Source: Novosphingobium sp.
GTDB lineage: Bacteria > Pseudomonadota > Alphaproteobacteria > Sphingomonadales > Sphingomonadaceae
DNA: 64,000 nucleotides
Direction of reading: 5' to 3'
Assembly: GCF_039595395.1 (NCBI RefSeq)
Contig: NZ_JBCNLP010000006.1
Span: 1,617,001 to 1,681,000, forward strand
Below, piece by piece: positions 26,540 through 35,386 of this stretch. Numbering within the stretch: position 1 is the first letter of the stretch; every line of letters starts with the position of its first letter. The notes below the pieces were generated by a model. The model did no database searches. It was given only the letters and a program-made list of their open reading frames with translations, and had not been told where the DNA came from. The position numbers and the translations under genes were made by a program.

Positions 26540-28917
26540 GCCGCTTCCTCCGCTATGCCGGGCCAGTCCGCGCCGGTCAGCGCAGGCAGCCAGAGTGCGG
26601 GGTCATTCCCGAGCTGGGCACGTAGCGCATCGAGCTGGCGCACGCTGCCCTCCCGCCCGGACAGCACGGTGAGAAAAGGCGCCATACCCTCCATATCCAG
26701 CCGCACAACGGCGGAGTCCTGCCCCTGGCGGATAAGAAAACAATGGCTCGCCACCGGCAGGGCGCGGATCAGCTCAAGCTCATGGGCGGAAAGGCCGAAG
26801 CCTTCGCAATAGTCCTCGGCCCGGGCGCGGGCATTGGGGGTGAAGATCATGGTGGCGGTCTGCTCGACCAGCGCGGCGGCGATGCCGCTGTCCAGCGCAT
26901 CGCGTGCCGATTGGGTGGCGAAGCCGACGATGGCATTGCGTTTGCGCAGCGTCTTGAGCCAGTCGCGCAGCCGCGCGGCGAAGATGGGGTCGTCCAGTGC
27001 CTTCCAGCCCTCGTCGACAAGGATCATGGTGGGCGATCCGTCCAGCCGCTCCTCGATGCGGTGGAACAGATACATCAGGGCAGGGGTGCGCAAGGCGGGC
27101 GTATCGAGCAGGGCGGTGATGTCGAACCCCAGCACGCGCTGGTCGAGGTCGAGCCGGTCCTGCGCATGGTCGAACAGCCAGCCTTGCACGCCGCCCCCCA
27201 CCCATGGGGCAAGACGGCTGGCCAGATCGCCGGGGCGCGGGCGGTGATGCCCGGCCAGCAGCTCGCCCAGATGCGAGAGGCGGCGCAGGGGCGGCGCGTG
27301 ATCGTAGAGCGTCTCCACCGCATCGGCGATGGTGGCCAGCTCGCCCGGATCGCCAGCATCCAGCAGGCAGGCGAGGAAATCATGCAGAAAGGCGCGGTTG
27401 CCCGGTGTGTCTGGCAGGCTCAGTGGATTGAAACCGGTGGACTGGCCCGGCACCAGCCGCGTGTAATGCGCGCCCATCGCGCGCAGGAAAATTTCTGCGC
27501 CGCGATCCTTGTCGAAGAAGACGGTGCGCGGGGCCACCTTCTGCGCCTGCGCCGTCAGGAAATTGAGCACCACCGTCTTGCCGCTGCCGCTGGGGCCGAT
27601 CACGGTGAAATGGCCCAGATCGCCCTGATGGAAATTGATGTAGCGCGGCGTGGCGCTGGTGGTTTCCAGCACGCTGATCGCATCGCCCCATTGGTTGCCC
27701 CGCGCCTGCCCCGGCGCAAAGCCATGCAGCGAGAGGAACCCCGCCGCATTGGTGCTGGAGATCATCGCACGGCGCACGGCATAGCTCTCATTGCCGGGGA
27801 ATTGTGCCCAGAAGGCGGGCTCCAGATTGACATCCTCGCGCACGGCGATGGCGCCTGTTTCGGACAGGGCATGGCGGACGGCGGAACAGGCGGTTTCCAG
27901 CGCGGCAAGTGTTTCGGCGCGCACCATCACGCTCAGATGATGGTCGCCAAAGCCCGCCTGCCCCAGCCCCAGCGCATCACGCGCCGCGCTCATCTGCGCG
28001 CGTTCGGCCAGAGCATCGGCATCGGCGCTGGTCAGGCGGCGGATGGCCAGATCGATCCTCTCGCGCGCCACTTGCCGGTCGGCGGGGGCATAGGTCTGGG
28101 TCAGCACCATGGGGGCGGGCACGCGCAGCATGGCGTCCACCAGACCCGCGCGGGTGGTATCGGGATAGTCCTTGATCGAGAGGATCGCCGCGACATCGCG
28201 CGCATCGGGACGGCGCGTTTCCAGCGCCTCCAGCCCGAAGGAGACGCGGGCATAGGGCAGATGATGGCCCAGATCGACACCCTCCAAGGGCCGGGCCACC
28301 GCCTGCCAGTCGCCGTTGTAGATGGCCGAGAGCAGTTCGAGCGGCTCGGAGCGGCCATCGGGGCACCCCAGCAGCCTTGCGCCATAGGGGGCGAGGCCGG
28401 AGAGCAGCGCCTCGCTGGCGGCGGAGAGTTCACGGCGTAGGGCCGGATCGGCCTCAGGGCTTACCCTGCGGCCAAGGCGTTCGAGCAGACCCACCTTGCC
28501 GCGCGGCGGGCGGCGCACCAGCGTCACGAACTGCTCATTGATGAAAAGCTGGCGATGCGAAAGCTGGTCTTGCCATGCCCCGTCGAGCGCCGCGGAGAAA
28601 GCATCGGGGAAACGCGCGGGCAGCGCCACGGAGACGGCGCGGCGCACCACATGGTGATAGAGCACAAAGCCCGCATCCAGCGCCGAGCGCAGCATCACAT
28701 CGCGCACCGCAAGCATATGGTCGAGATGCTCGGCATCCTCGGTTTCGAAGGGCAGGCCGGGCACCACCAGCACCTGCATCAGCGCCCCATCGCGCAGGCG
28801 CAGCGTCTGGGGATCAAGATGAGCGGCATAGGGCAGACGGTCGCCCGCGCGGGCTTCTCGCGCGCTCCATGCGGCGGGGCCCAACCAGCCTCGGGGCCAT
28901 GTGCGGTCAGGGCGCAT
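26536..28917 (-). CDS. virB4: VirB4-type secretion ATPase
   Basis: Large ATPase of 793 aa, the usual size, that energises assembly and transport. The N-terminal CagE/TrbE region includes HRQLFINEQFVTLVRR. The ATPase domain has HFTVIGPSGSGKTVVLNFL with Walker A at residues 441-448, VFFDKDRGAEIFLRAMGA, and Walker B in MILVDEGWKALDD, then the conserved RKRNAIVGFATQSARDAL. The start at 28917 overlaps the end of virB3 by 11 bases; its stop overlaps virB6. Motifs are intact. Confidence 0.95.
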   Translation of the reverse strand: MRPDRTWPRGWLGPAAWSAREARAGDRLPYAAHLDPQTLRLRDGALMQVLVVPGLPFETEDAEHLDHMLAVRDVMLRSALDAGFVLYHHVVRRAVSVALPARFPDAFSAALDGAWQDQLSHRQLFINEQFVTLVRRPPRGKVGLLERLGRRVSPEADPALRRELSAASEALLSGLAPYGARLLGCPDGRSEPLELLSAIYNGDWQAVARPLEGVDLGHHLPYARVSFGLEALETRRPDARDVAAILSIKDYPDTTRAGLVDAMLRVPAPMVLTQTYAPADRQVARERIDLAIRRLTSADADALAERAQMSAARDALGLGQAGFGDHHLSVMVRAETLAALETACSAVRHALSETGAIAVREDVNLEPAFWAQFPGNESYAVRRAMISSTNAAGFLSLHGFAPGQARGNQWGDAISVLETTSATPRYINFHQGDLGHFTVIGPSGSGKTVVLNFLTAQAQKVAPRTVFFDKDRGAEIFLRAMGAHYTRLVPGQSTGFNPLSLPDTPGNRAFLHDFLACLLDAGDPGELATIADAVETLYDHAPPLRRLSHLGELLAGHHRPRPGDLASRLAPWVGGGVQGWLFDHAQDRLDLDQRVLGFDITALLDTPALRTPALMYLFHRIEERLDGSPTMILVDEGWKALDDPIFAARLRDWLKTLRKRNAIVGFATQSARDALDSGIAAALVEQTATMIFTPNARARAEDYCEGFGLSAHELELIRALPVASHCFLIRQGQDSAVVRLDMEGMAPFLTVLSGREGSVRQLDALRAQLGNDPALWLPALTGADWPGIAEEAA

Positions 28918-29191
28918 AGGAATTGCACCCCCAATGTCGCCAATTGCGCACGCGCGGGCAGCGGCTGACGCGGGTCAGCCACAGGTCGAACACACGCGGT
29001 TCGCGCAGGCAGGCCAGATAGCCCGCGCCATGGAGGACCAAGGCCAGTGGCAGAACCCAGAAGCTGCGCAGCACCAGAAAGGCCTCGGTGGTGGCCGCCA
29101 TGTTGATGACGAAAAAGGAAAAGGTGACGCCGCCGAACATCTGCGGCCGGGTCAACACCCGAAACACCGGCGCACGCCCCAGCCCCGCCAT
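28907..29191 (-). CDS. virB3: VirB3-type inner-membrane protein
   Basis: Small membrane protein of 94 aa. It opens with APVFRVLTRPQMFGGV, the hallmark of VirB3 (ALTRPxxxxGV), followed by two hydrophobic segments (FSFFVINMAATTEAFLVL and WVLPLALVLHGAGYLACL) and the terminal block REPRVFDLWLTR. It works with VirB4 at the inner membrane. It lies five bases after virB2 and overlaps virB4. Confidence 0.93.
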   Translation of the reverse strand: MAGLGRAPVFRVLTRPQMFGGVTFSFFVINMAATTEAFLVLRSFWVLPLALVLHGAGYLACLREPRVFDLWLTRVSRCPRVRNWRHWGCNSYAP

Positions 29192-29196
29192 GGCGC

Positions 29197-29499
29197 TCAG
29201 CCGCCCATGCTGGCGGCGGACTGGATGCCCGCCACGATGCTGGCCGCGCCGAACAGGATGAAGCAGCCCAGAATGACCGTCGCCCCGAAGCGCCAGTTCA
29301 TGCGGCCCGTCAGCATCATGAAACCCACCATGGCCACGGCGATCACCGCCACGGAGGTCGCCACCTGCCCCAGCAGCGTGTCGCGCACCCAGGTCAGCGC
29401 CGAGACGATGGGACCTGAGCCAGCAGGCCCTCCACGGCTAGCCGCGAAGGCCGGTGTGGCCCAGAGTATGACGGACAGGGACAGAATGGTGCGCCTCAT
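29197..29499 (-). CDS. virB2: VirB2-type pilin
   Basis: Pilin of 100 aa with signal peptide (LSVILWATPAFAA, cleavage near residue 20). The mature part has two hydrophobic helices: QVATSVAVIAVAMVGFMML and ATVILGCFILFGAASIVAG, joined by a short basic loop TGRMNWRFG, the normal VirB2 layout. The start overlaps virB1 by four bases. Presence of a pilin gene implies a surface filament. Confidence 0.92.
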   Translation of the reverse strand: MRRTILSLSVILWATPAFAASRGGPAGSGPIVSALTWVRDTLLGQVATSVAVIAVAMVGFMMLTGRMNWRFGATVILGCFILFGAASIVAGIQSAASMGG

Positions 29500-30080
29500 T
29501 GGCCGTCTCCGGATGTCGTGGCGATCAGGCGGTCGGTTATGGCGCGGACATAGTTGCGGGTTTCCGCGATGGCGGGCACGCCGCCAGCCCGCTCCACCCG
29601 TCCGGGCCCAGCGTTGTAGGCCGCCAGCGCAAGCTCCAGATTGCCGCCGAAATGGTCAATCTGTTCGCGCAGATAGCGCGCGGCGCCATGGATGCTGGCC
29701 TGCGGATCGCGTGGGTCCACGCCCAGATGGCGGGCCGTGGCGGGCATAAGCTGGCCCAGCCCGACAGCGCCCGCGCGTGAAACGGCATTGGGGTGCCAGC
29801 GGCTTTCCTGCCAGATCAGCGCCCCAAGCAGAGCCGGGCTGAGCGACTGGCGGGCGGCTGCGGCCTGCACCGTGGCGGCATAGGAAGCAGGCGCGAAGGA
29901 AGCGGTTGGGGCGGTAGCGCGGGCCTTCGCGACAGGCTCGGCGCCTTCCTCGCGCCATTGCACAGTCATGGCGCCCCGACGCCAGCTTTGGCCACCATCG
30001 GGGGCGATGTCGAGAACATCGGCATGGGCCGAACCGGGCCAGCAGACCCATGCTGCCAGAAGAGGAATAAGATGTCGCAT
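29496..30080 (-). CDS. virB1: VirB1-like lytic transglycosylase
   Basis: Peptidoglycan-cleaving enzyme of 194 aa that would open the wall for the secretion channel. A signal peptide (LIPLLAAWVCWPGSAHA) is followed by about 70 variable residues and an SLT domain: LLGALIWQESRWHPNAVS with the catalytic Glu, AGAVGLGQLMPATARHLG, DPQASIHGAARYL and LALAAYNAGPGRVERAGG. It is first in the virB operon, which reads outward from a divergent promoter region shared with the dioxygenase gene. First position is common for virB1. Confidence 0.92.
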   Translation of the reverse strand: MRHLIPLLAAWVCWPGSAHADVLDIAPDGGQSWRRGAMTVQWREEGAEPVAKARATAPTASFAPASYAATVQAAAARQSLSPALLGALIWQESRWHPNAVSRAGAVGLGQLMPATARHLGVDPRDPQASIHGAARYLREQIDHFGGNLELALAAYNAGPGRVERAGGVPAIAETRNYVRAITDRLIATTSGDGQ

Positions 30081-30233
30081 CCTGCTTTGCTGACGCGGCC
30101 CAATTGCAGCAGGATTTCACCTTTGTTGCAGATGATCAGCCGATCACCATCGGCGCTCTTCTCCTGAAATTCGCAGGAAACACAGGCGCACAAGACTTGG
30201 CAGGATCAACCCACTGCTTCAGGAGAAAACCCC

Positions 30234-31160
30234 ATGCGCGAGAGCGACAGGGACGAGGATCACGCTCACGGTCTGATGAGCGACCTGCCTGCCCTTGAAA
30301 AACTGACCCTGGCGCGGCGGCGCGCGCTGATGTGGTTCGCTTCAGCGGGCACGATGGCCACAGTCGCGGCCTGCGGCGATGGCAGCGGCACCTCCTCGTC
30401 GAGCAGCTCGTCCTCCTCTGCCGCATCGAGCAGTTCGTCCGCTGCTTCCTCGGCATCATCCTCGGCCAGCAGCAGCACTTCGACGACTTCAGGCAGTTGC
30501 GTGGCGGATTCGGTGGAAACAAACGGCCCCTACCCGGCTGACGGCACCAACACCTCCGCCGGGGCCACTTCCAACGTGCTGACCGTCAGCGGTGTGGTGC
30601 GCTCGGACATTCGCTCCAGCTTCATTTCCTCCACCACCACGGCTTCGGGAGTGCAGGTGAAGTTGACGCTGACGCTGGTGAATGTGAACTCAAGCTGCGC
30701 GCCGATCTCGGGCGCCGCGATCTATGTCTGGCACTGCGATGCGGCCGGGCTCTATTCGCTCTATTCCAGCGGCGTGACCACCGAGAGCTATCTGCGCGGC
30801 GTGCAGGTTACAGATGCCAACGGAGAGGTAACCTTTACCACCATCTATCCCGCCTGCTATTCGGGGCGCTGGCCTCATATCCATTTCGAGGTCTTCCTGA
30901 ACGGGCTGGGCACCTCGCCCAAGGGCACCACCTCCTCGCTGATCTCACAGTTGGCGATGCCTGCCGCGATCAACACCGTCGTCTTCAACAGCGATTCCCG
31001 TTACAGCGCCAGCATCAGCAATTATTCGAAGATCTCGCTGTCATCGGACAATGTATTCGGCGACAACAGTGCCGCCGTACTGGCCCAGCAGACGCCATCC
31101 ATGTCCGGCAGCATCGCCAACGGATACACGGCCACCGCCACAATCGGGATTGCTGTTTGA
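30234..31160 (+). CDS. Intradiol dioxygenase-family lipoprotein with poly-Ser linker
   Basis: Protein of 308 aa of the intradiol ring-cleavage dioxygenase fold. ATG 30234 has AGGAG about 11 bases upstream. ARRRALMWFASAG...VAAC gives a twin-arginine-like signal and a lipobox with Cys47. Residues about 51-87 are almost pure Ser with Ala/Thr, a flexible linker. The domain starts with NGPYPADG and continues with IYVWHCDAAGLYSLY, YLRGVQVTDANGEVTF, and YPACYSGRWPHIHFEVF. Tyr209, His215 and His217 match three of the iron ligands. The family cleaves catechols, but exported members are often of unknown substrate. It is divergent from the virB operon. Confidence 0.85.
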   Translation: MRESDRDEDHAHGLMSDLPALEKLTLARRRALMWFASAGTMATVAACGDGSGTSSSSSSSSSAASSSSSAASSASSSASSSTSTTSGSCVADSVETNGPYPADGTNTSAGATSNVLTVSGVVRSDIRSSFISSTTTASGVQVKLTLTLVNVNSSCAPISGAAIYVWHCDAAGLYSLYSSGVTTESYLRGVQVTDANGEVTFTTIYPACYSGRWPHIHFEVFLNGLGTSPKGTTSSLISQLAMPAAINTVVFNSDSRYSASISNYSKISLSSDNVFGDNSAAVLAQQTPSMSGSIANGYTATATIGIAV

Positions 31161-31486
31161 GGATTCAGGTCATTCTCAAGCGTGAGCGGCGATGAAAATG
31201 CACTGACGAAGAGCGTTAAAGAAATTCGCCAACCCCACCCTATTCTTTGGAGAATACATGAAAATAAATTCAATATCCGCATTCGTAATGGACCCCATTT
31301 GGAAGGGTGGCGAGTGACTGTATTTCCTAAGGCGAATTTCCAGTGATCGAATAATCAAGAGGTGATTTTCACAATCCATGACTTAAGTGCGTCAACCCAA
31401 TATCAGCAGTGATAGATGCAAAATTCGAGAAATTTCTCAGTCACATCCTCAAACCGATCATCCCGACTGGATAGAAACGGTACATC
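31161..31486. other. AT-richer intergenic region
   Basis: Between the dioxygenase and the membrane glycosyltransferase-like gene lie 326 bases that are clearly less GC-rich than anything to the left. I see no gene, terminator or operator I can defend. The composition change marks the left edge of the accessory segment. Confidence 0.45.
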
Positions 31487-33007
31487 ATGCTAAAGATTTC
31501 TCCCAACTTTTGCGCCTTGCCCGATAGGGCACCCGCGCACAGCAACGATGACAATCCGGCATATCGAGAGATATTTATAGCGTTCGCAGGTTTCGTGCTT
31601 GCCGCTTTGCTGATCCGCGGATCAACGTTTGGCTACCCTTTATTGCATATCGACGAGCAATTTTATTTGTTGGTCGGTGATCGCATGCTACATGGGGCGC
31701 TGCCATTCGTAGATATCTGGGACCGCAAACCGATAGGGCTTTTTGTCATATACGCCGCCATCAGATTGCTGGGTGGGTTAGGCGTGGTGCAATATCAGCT
31801 CGTGGCAACAATGTTTGCGGTTTGCACTGCACTGACAATCTATCGGATTGCGCGGATGGTGGCAAAGGCACCGGGCGCCTTTTGCGCAGGCCTTGGTTAT
31901 TTGCTCTGCCTGTCTGGTTATCTCTGCTTCGGTGGCCAAGCTCCTGTATTTTTCAATTTGCCTGTGGCGCTGGCCGCTTTGCTTCTCTGTCGCCTGATCA
32001 CTCAGGGCGCGCACGCCCGGTTGCTTAGCGGTGGTCTAGCTGTGATGGCCTTGATAGGTCTTGCCCTGCAGATCAAATATACCGTATTGTTCGAGGGGAT
32101 TGCTTTTGGCTTAGCGCTGATGTGGCTGGGATGTCAGCAAGGCTGGTCAAAACTTCAGCTTGCAATGATCAGTTCTGGATGGGTGGCGATGGCTTTGCTC
32201 CCAACGTTCGCCGCTTTCGCCTTTTATATCACGATTGGTCACGGACATGAATTCGCTTATGCGAATTTCCAATCCATTTTCGCCCGATCGAAAGATGCCG
32301 AAGACGCTTTTAGCCGCTTAGCAAAGGAAATGGGGGCGCTGTTACCCATTTGGCTTGCTATCTTTTTAGCACCAAGTATCCTTATGCAACCGATTCACCA
32401 GAACCAGCGAGTGATAGCCTTTCTTCGGTTCTGGTCGGCAGTCGCCATTTTTGGCTTTCTGATGTTTGGCGTGTGGTACGATCATTATGTCGCACCTATG
32501 CTAGTCCCTCTCTGCATCCTTGCCTCTCCCGCGCTCGGCCGTCGGTGGCGAGATGGAATGCTTTTCACGGTCGCATTTCTCCTCGTTGGCATTGGGGCCG
32601 CCTTTGGGGTGACCCGTTACACAATGCATCATCAAGGAACCATCGAACAGGTGGAGAAGCTCGCTGCCATCATTGATCGAGAGCGTAAAGGTGCTTGCGT
32701 CTACATCAATGAGGGCGATCCGATTCTCTACCAATATACTCACGCCTGCCTCGTCACCCCTTACATATTTCCCAACCACTTAAATGGTACGGTTGATTTT
32801 TACGCGCTAGGCGTCGATGGCATGGGTGAAGTACATCGTATAATGAATAGTCATCCCCGAGTGGTAGTGATGTCCAGCGAACCATCTTCAATCCCGCCGA
32901 ACTGGCCGGTACGCCTCTACATCAAAGGCGTGCTTCAGCGAGATTATCGACTCGCTGATCATACAGTCGTGGGGTGGCGGACATTCTTGATATACCGCTT
33001 AAGATAA
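31487..33007 (+). CDS. GT-C-like polytopic membrane protein
   Basis: Protein of 506 aa with about ten hydrophobic segments in the first 400 residues and a soluble C-terminal part. The first loop carries LLHIDEQFYLLVGDRMLHG followed by IWDRKPIGLF. An acidic pair in loop one followed by a DxKP-type block is characteristic of the ArnT/PMT (GT39/GT83) dolichyl- or polyprenyl-phosphate sugar transferases. The likely role is transfer of a sugar from a lipid carrier on the periplasmic side. No polysaccharide genes adjoin it. The base composition is lower in GC than in neighbouring operons, consistent with horizontal acquisition. No strong ribosome-binding site precedes ATG 31487. Confidence 0.7.
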   Translation: MLKISPNFCALPDRAPAHSNDDNPAYREIFIAFAGFVLAALLIRGSTFGYPLLHIDEQFYLLVGDRMLHGALPFVDIWDRKPIGLFVIYAAIRLLGGLGVVQYQLVATMFAVCTALTIYRIARMVAKAPGAFCAGLGYLLCLSGYLCFGGQAPVFFNLPVALAALLLCRLITQGAHARLLSGGLAVMALIGLALQIKYTVLFEGIAFGLALMWLGCQQGWSKLQLAMISSGWVAMALLPTFAAFAFYITIGHGHEFAYANFQSIFARSKDAEDAFSRLAKEMGALLPIWLAIFLAPSILMQPIHQNQRVIAFLRFWSAVAIFGFLMFGVWYDHYVAPMLVPLCILASPALGRRWRDGMLFTVAFLLVGIGAAFGVTRYTMHHQGTIEQVEKLAAIIDRERKGACVYINEGDPILYQYTHACLVTPYIFPNHLNGTVDFYALGVDGMGEVHRIMNSHPRVVVMSSEPSSIPPNWPVRLYIKGVLQRDYRLADHTVVGWRTFLIYRLR

Positions 33008-33492
33008 TATTGAAAATCGATGAGGCGCTAGGTATTTACAGAATGAAGTTTTGATCAATCTACGCAACCATATCGATGATTTCGATATATAAATAATAAT
33101 TTAATTAAATATGATGATAAAGTTATAGATTTTTGGCAGCTGTGACAGAATTGATCAAGGCATTTGGCGTAACAATCATGCATCACATAATGGCGACATG
33201 GCGATTTTGACGTGTTTCCGGCAGCAATAAATTTCTGGTATTTTTCCTCGAGACGAGATTTATATCGAGCGGCGAACAGTAACGCATGTAAAAAGCTTGC
33301 CAAACGTTGGCGCGGCCGCCGATCTTGCCCCGCGGTGTAGTGTAGCTGGGGCGATTTCGGCTGAGGGCGAAATGACACCCTGAGCGAACGCGGGCAAGTG
33401 GGCGGATTTTCGGCAGGCCTCTTCTGGCAAAATGCCATAAGCAACTGTGATGCCTATGAAGCCAACGAGGTTTTAATCGACAGTGGCGTGCT
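33008..33492. other. Intergenic region, AT-rich then GC-richer
   Basis: The first 130 bases are very AT-rich; the rest returns toward average. A minus-strand frame of 129 codons crosses the region but mixes both compositions and shows no domain, so I do not call it. The boundary near 33200 may be an old junction of two DNA segments. Confidence 0.4.
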
Positions 33493-33906
33493 ATGGCGGT
33501 TTTTAAATTTCGGAAGGCGACTGAAGCAGATCCGCTGCGAGGCCGGGTTCCAGCTGAACACTACGACATTGTAAGCGAGAGTGAGGTCTTCGGCACCATC
33601 CAGCTACGTCTCGGAAACACTGACTATATGCGTTTTTATGGCTGCCACGTCGGTTATAGCGTTGAACCGCAATATCGCGGTCATGGATGCGCCGGTGCAG
33701 CAATCAAGAAACTAAATTCGATCGAGCGGCGACACAGTTTTCATGAAATCTGGATCACCTATCGTCCGGATAATCTCGCCCCTTAGCGCACTTTGGAAAA
33801 ATCGGACGCGACCTATGAGAGAACGATCAATGAGCCCGTAGACAGCGATCTATATGCGCGCGGTGATTTGCAGATGCGCCGATATTGCCTAACGATTGGC
33901 CTGTAA
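33493..33906 (+). pseudogene. GNAT acetyltransferase interrupted by an in-frame stop
   Basis: The first 97 codons encode a GNAT core: FGTIQLRLGNTD, HVGYSVEPQYRGHGCAGAAIK (acetyl-CoA binding Q/RxxGxG/A loop) and EIWITYRPDNLAP. A TAG at 33784-33786 then interrupts the frame, but the same frame continues with RTLEKSDATYERTIN and DLYARGDLQMRRYCL to a TAA at 33904. This is the normal C-terminal part of the family. A single base change is enough to explain the stop. It is probably a recent nonsense pseudogene, or less likely a sequencing error. Confidence 0.8.
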
Positions 33907-34643
33907 GAATTGCCGCTTTCAGAATAGGGCGCTACCAGCAGCAAAGACGGGTCAGCGGGGCTGCCTTTACAAACTTATTGGGCGTGGATCAAATGACGGT
34001 CAGCTTCTCGGGGTAACGCCCGCCCCTCCGGCAGAATAGTCGCCAGGTTCCCTGCCGCGCTCAGTGGCAAGTAAGGCGAACAAGGCGGTCCAACGAATGC
34101 GCACGGAGCCCAAGCCGGATATGGGGACCAATGGTGCTGTCACCAACAACTCTGTCCCGGTTTCGCCCCGGCACGACCATCGCCCATCCCGGTGTACCGC
34201 GCTCGGTAAATGCGGCCTCCAAGTCAAATTCCGCGTATCTTCGGCCTCCCGGCTAAAAAACAAGCTGATGTTCCAAAAGGCATTCTTGGGGCGCGGTGGG
34301 ATCAATGCCCGTTCCAGAGGGACCCTTGGATCGCGCTGCTCTGGCGTGTACCCAGAACCGCTTCAGCGCGCTTGATCCAATGGCTGTTAGGCACTCTGCG
34401 CTGACCTAGCTGCCGTTTCCGGGTCCGATTGACCTCGTCAAAAGCTGCCGCTCATACACCTTCCTTGCAGAGCCTTGATTGTCAGGCGTTGGGACAGACC
34501 CGCCGTATGCGAGGCCATCGGCAAACGGCGACTTCCACCGCAGCCTGCCATTCCGGACCAAGTTTGGCCCTTCCCTCGTAGATTCGGAATTACCATGGGG
34601 ATCGGGAAAGAGGGTCGTGTCCTTAGGTTTCCAGAACGAAATC
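33907..34643. other. Non-coding region containing an intergenic repeat
   Basis: These 737 bases sit between the GNAT relic and the AAC(6')-like gene. Open frames on both strands are short, have no ribosome-binding sites and match no domain I know. The segment at 34400-34450 is repeated at 39996. The rest looks like decayed sequence. Confidence 0.45.
34400..34450. repeat. Intergenic repeat, copy A
   Basis: Matches 39996-40046 in 46 of 51 positions and in the same orientation. Shared segments include TAGCTGCCGTT, CCGATTGACCT and GCTGCCG. Neither copy appears protein-coding. The two copies bracket the aac(6')-to-SGNH-hydrolase interval. Confidence 0.8.
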
Positions 34644-35090
34644 CTACAAAGACTGTCGAAAGTAGACAACCCGTTCCGTCTCAACGAAACCGATGGCCGC
34701 GTGGAAGGCATGGCTTGCATGGTTGTCTAGGGGTGCGTCAGACGCGAGTTCAGCGCAGCCACGTTCCCGTGCCCAACTCTGCACCGCCAGCGCGAGCCTC
34801 GTGCCGATCCCTGTACCTCGACGTTGCGGGCTAACATAGATGCCTTCAAGGAAAGCCACCGGCGAAGTATCGCAACCGTTCACGTAGTCGTAACGCAACT
34901 CGGCCTCTGCAAAGCCGAAAGGGCATCCCTTTTGGTCCGAAGCGACGAACGCAGCGGACACGTCAAGGCCTCTACCAAGCATAGCCACCACTTCCGCGCG
35001 ATGCTCATCCACTGACCCATCCGGCCAAAGCTCTGCCCTCATGGCAGCTAAGGCATCTATGTCGAGTTCAACGGCGGTTCGAACAATCAT
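34644..35090 (-). CDS. Aminoglycoside 6'-N-acetyltransferase-like GNAT
   Basis: GNAT enzyme of 148 aa that resembles AAC(6')-I proteins, which acetylate the 6'-amino group of aminoglycosides with acetyl-CoA. Characteristic blocks are AAMRAELWPDGS, RYDYVNGCDTSPVAFLEGIYVSPQRRGTGIGTRL (acetyl-CoA loop RRGTGIG), ELASDAPLDNHASHAFHAAIGF and ETERVVYFRQSL. These follow AAC(6') order closely. Start ATG 35090 (or 35105) fits the family N-terminus; a longer reading adds unrelated sequence. No attC site or integron gene is visible, so it looks chromosomal rather than a cassette. Whether it confers resistance cannot be told from sequence. Confidence 0.85.
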   Translation of the reverse strand: MIVRTAVELDIDALAAMRAELWPDGSVDEHRAEVVAMLGRGLDVSAAFVASDQKGCPFGFAEAELRYDYVNGCDTSPVAFLEGIYVSPQRRGTGIGTRLALAVQSWARERGCAELASDAPLDNHASHAFHAAIGFVETERVVYFRQSL

Positions 35091-35386
35091 GACAGAACTG
35101 TGCATCAAGATTGCGGAGGTTGGCAATCCCCGGTCGGCGCTTTCCCGATTCCTGAAAACGACTGTCGGCGAGGACGGCCCGGGACTTCCCCTTGGGCAAA
35201 CTGGTAATGGCCATATGTCGTCGAGATCTGCCGGTTTGGTGCTGCCGCGCCTTGTATCGACGGGTCTCTGCAATCTCCTCTTCTAGTTCTTGATTGGGGA
35301 CCGTAGCAGAAATATCTATAGATAAGCGGTACCGCATCCTTTCCGCGCGAACCGCCTTTCCCCCGTGGGCTAGCAAGGAAGCTGAC

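Noticed and set aside
26743..28440. Plus-strand frame over virB4
   Set aside because: Antisense shadow of a gene with intact Walker motifs.
22623..30080. Conjugative transfer region
   Set aside because: No relaxase, coupling protein or origin of transfer is visible. The operon is listed as type IV secretion only.
33055..33444. Minus-strand 129-codon frame
   Set aside because: It crosses a sharp base-composition boundary, lacks a ribosome-binding site and has no recognisable domain.
34400..35300. Integron cassette or attC site around the aac(6')-like gene
   Set aside because: I could not find a core site or inverted attC arms, and no integrase gene is present.
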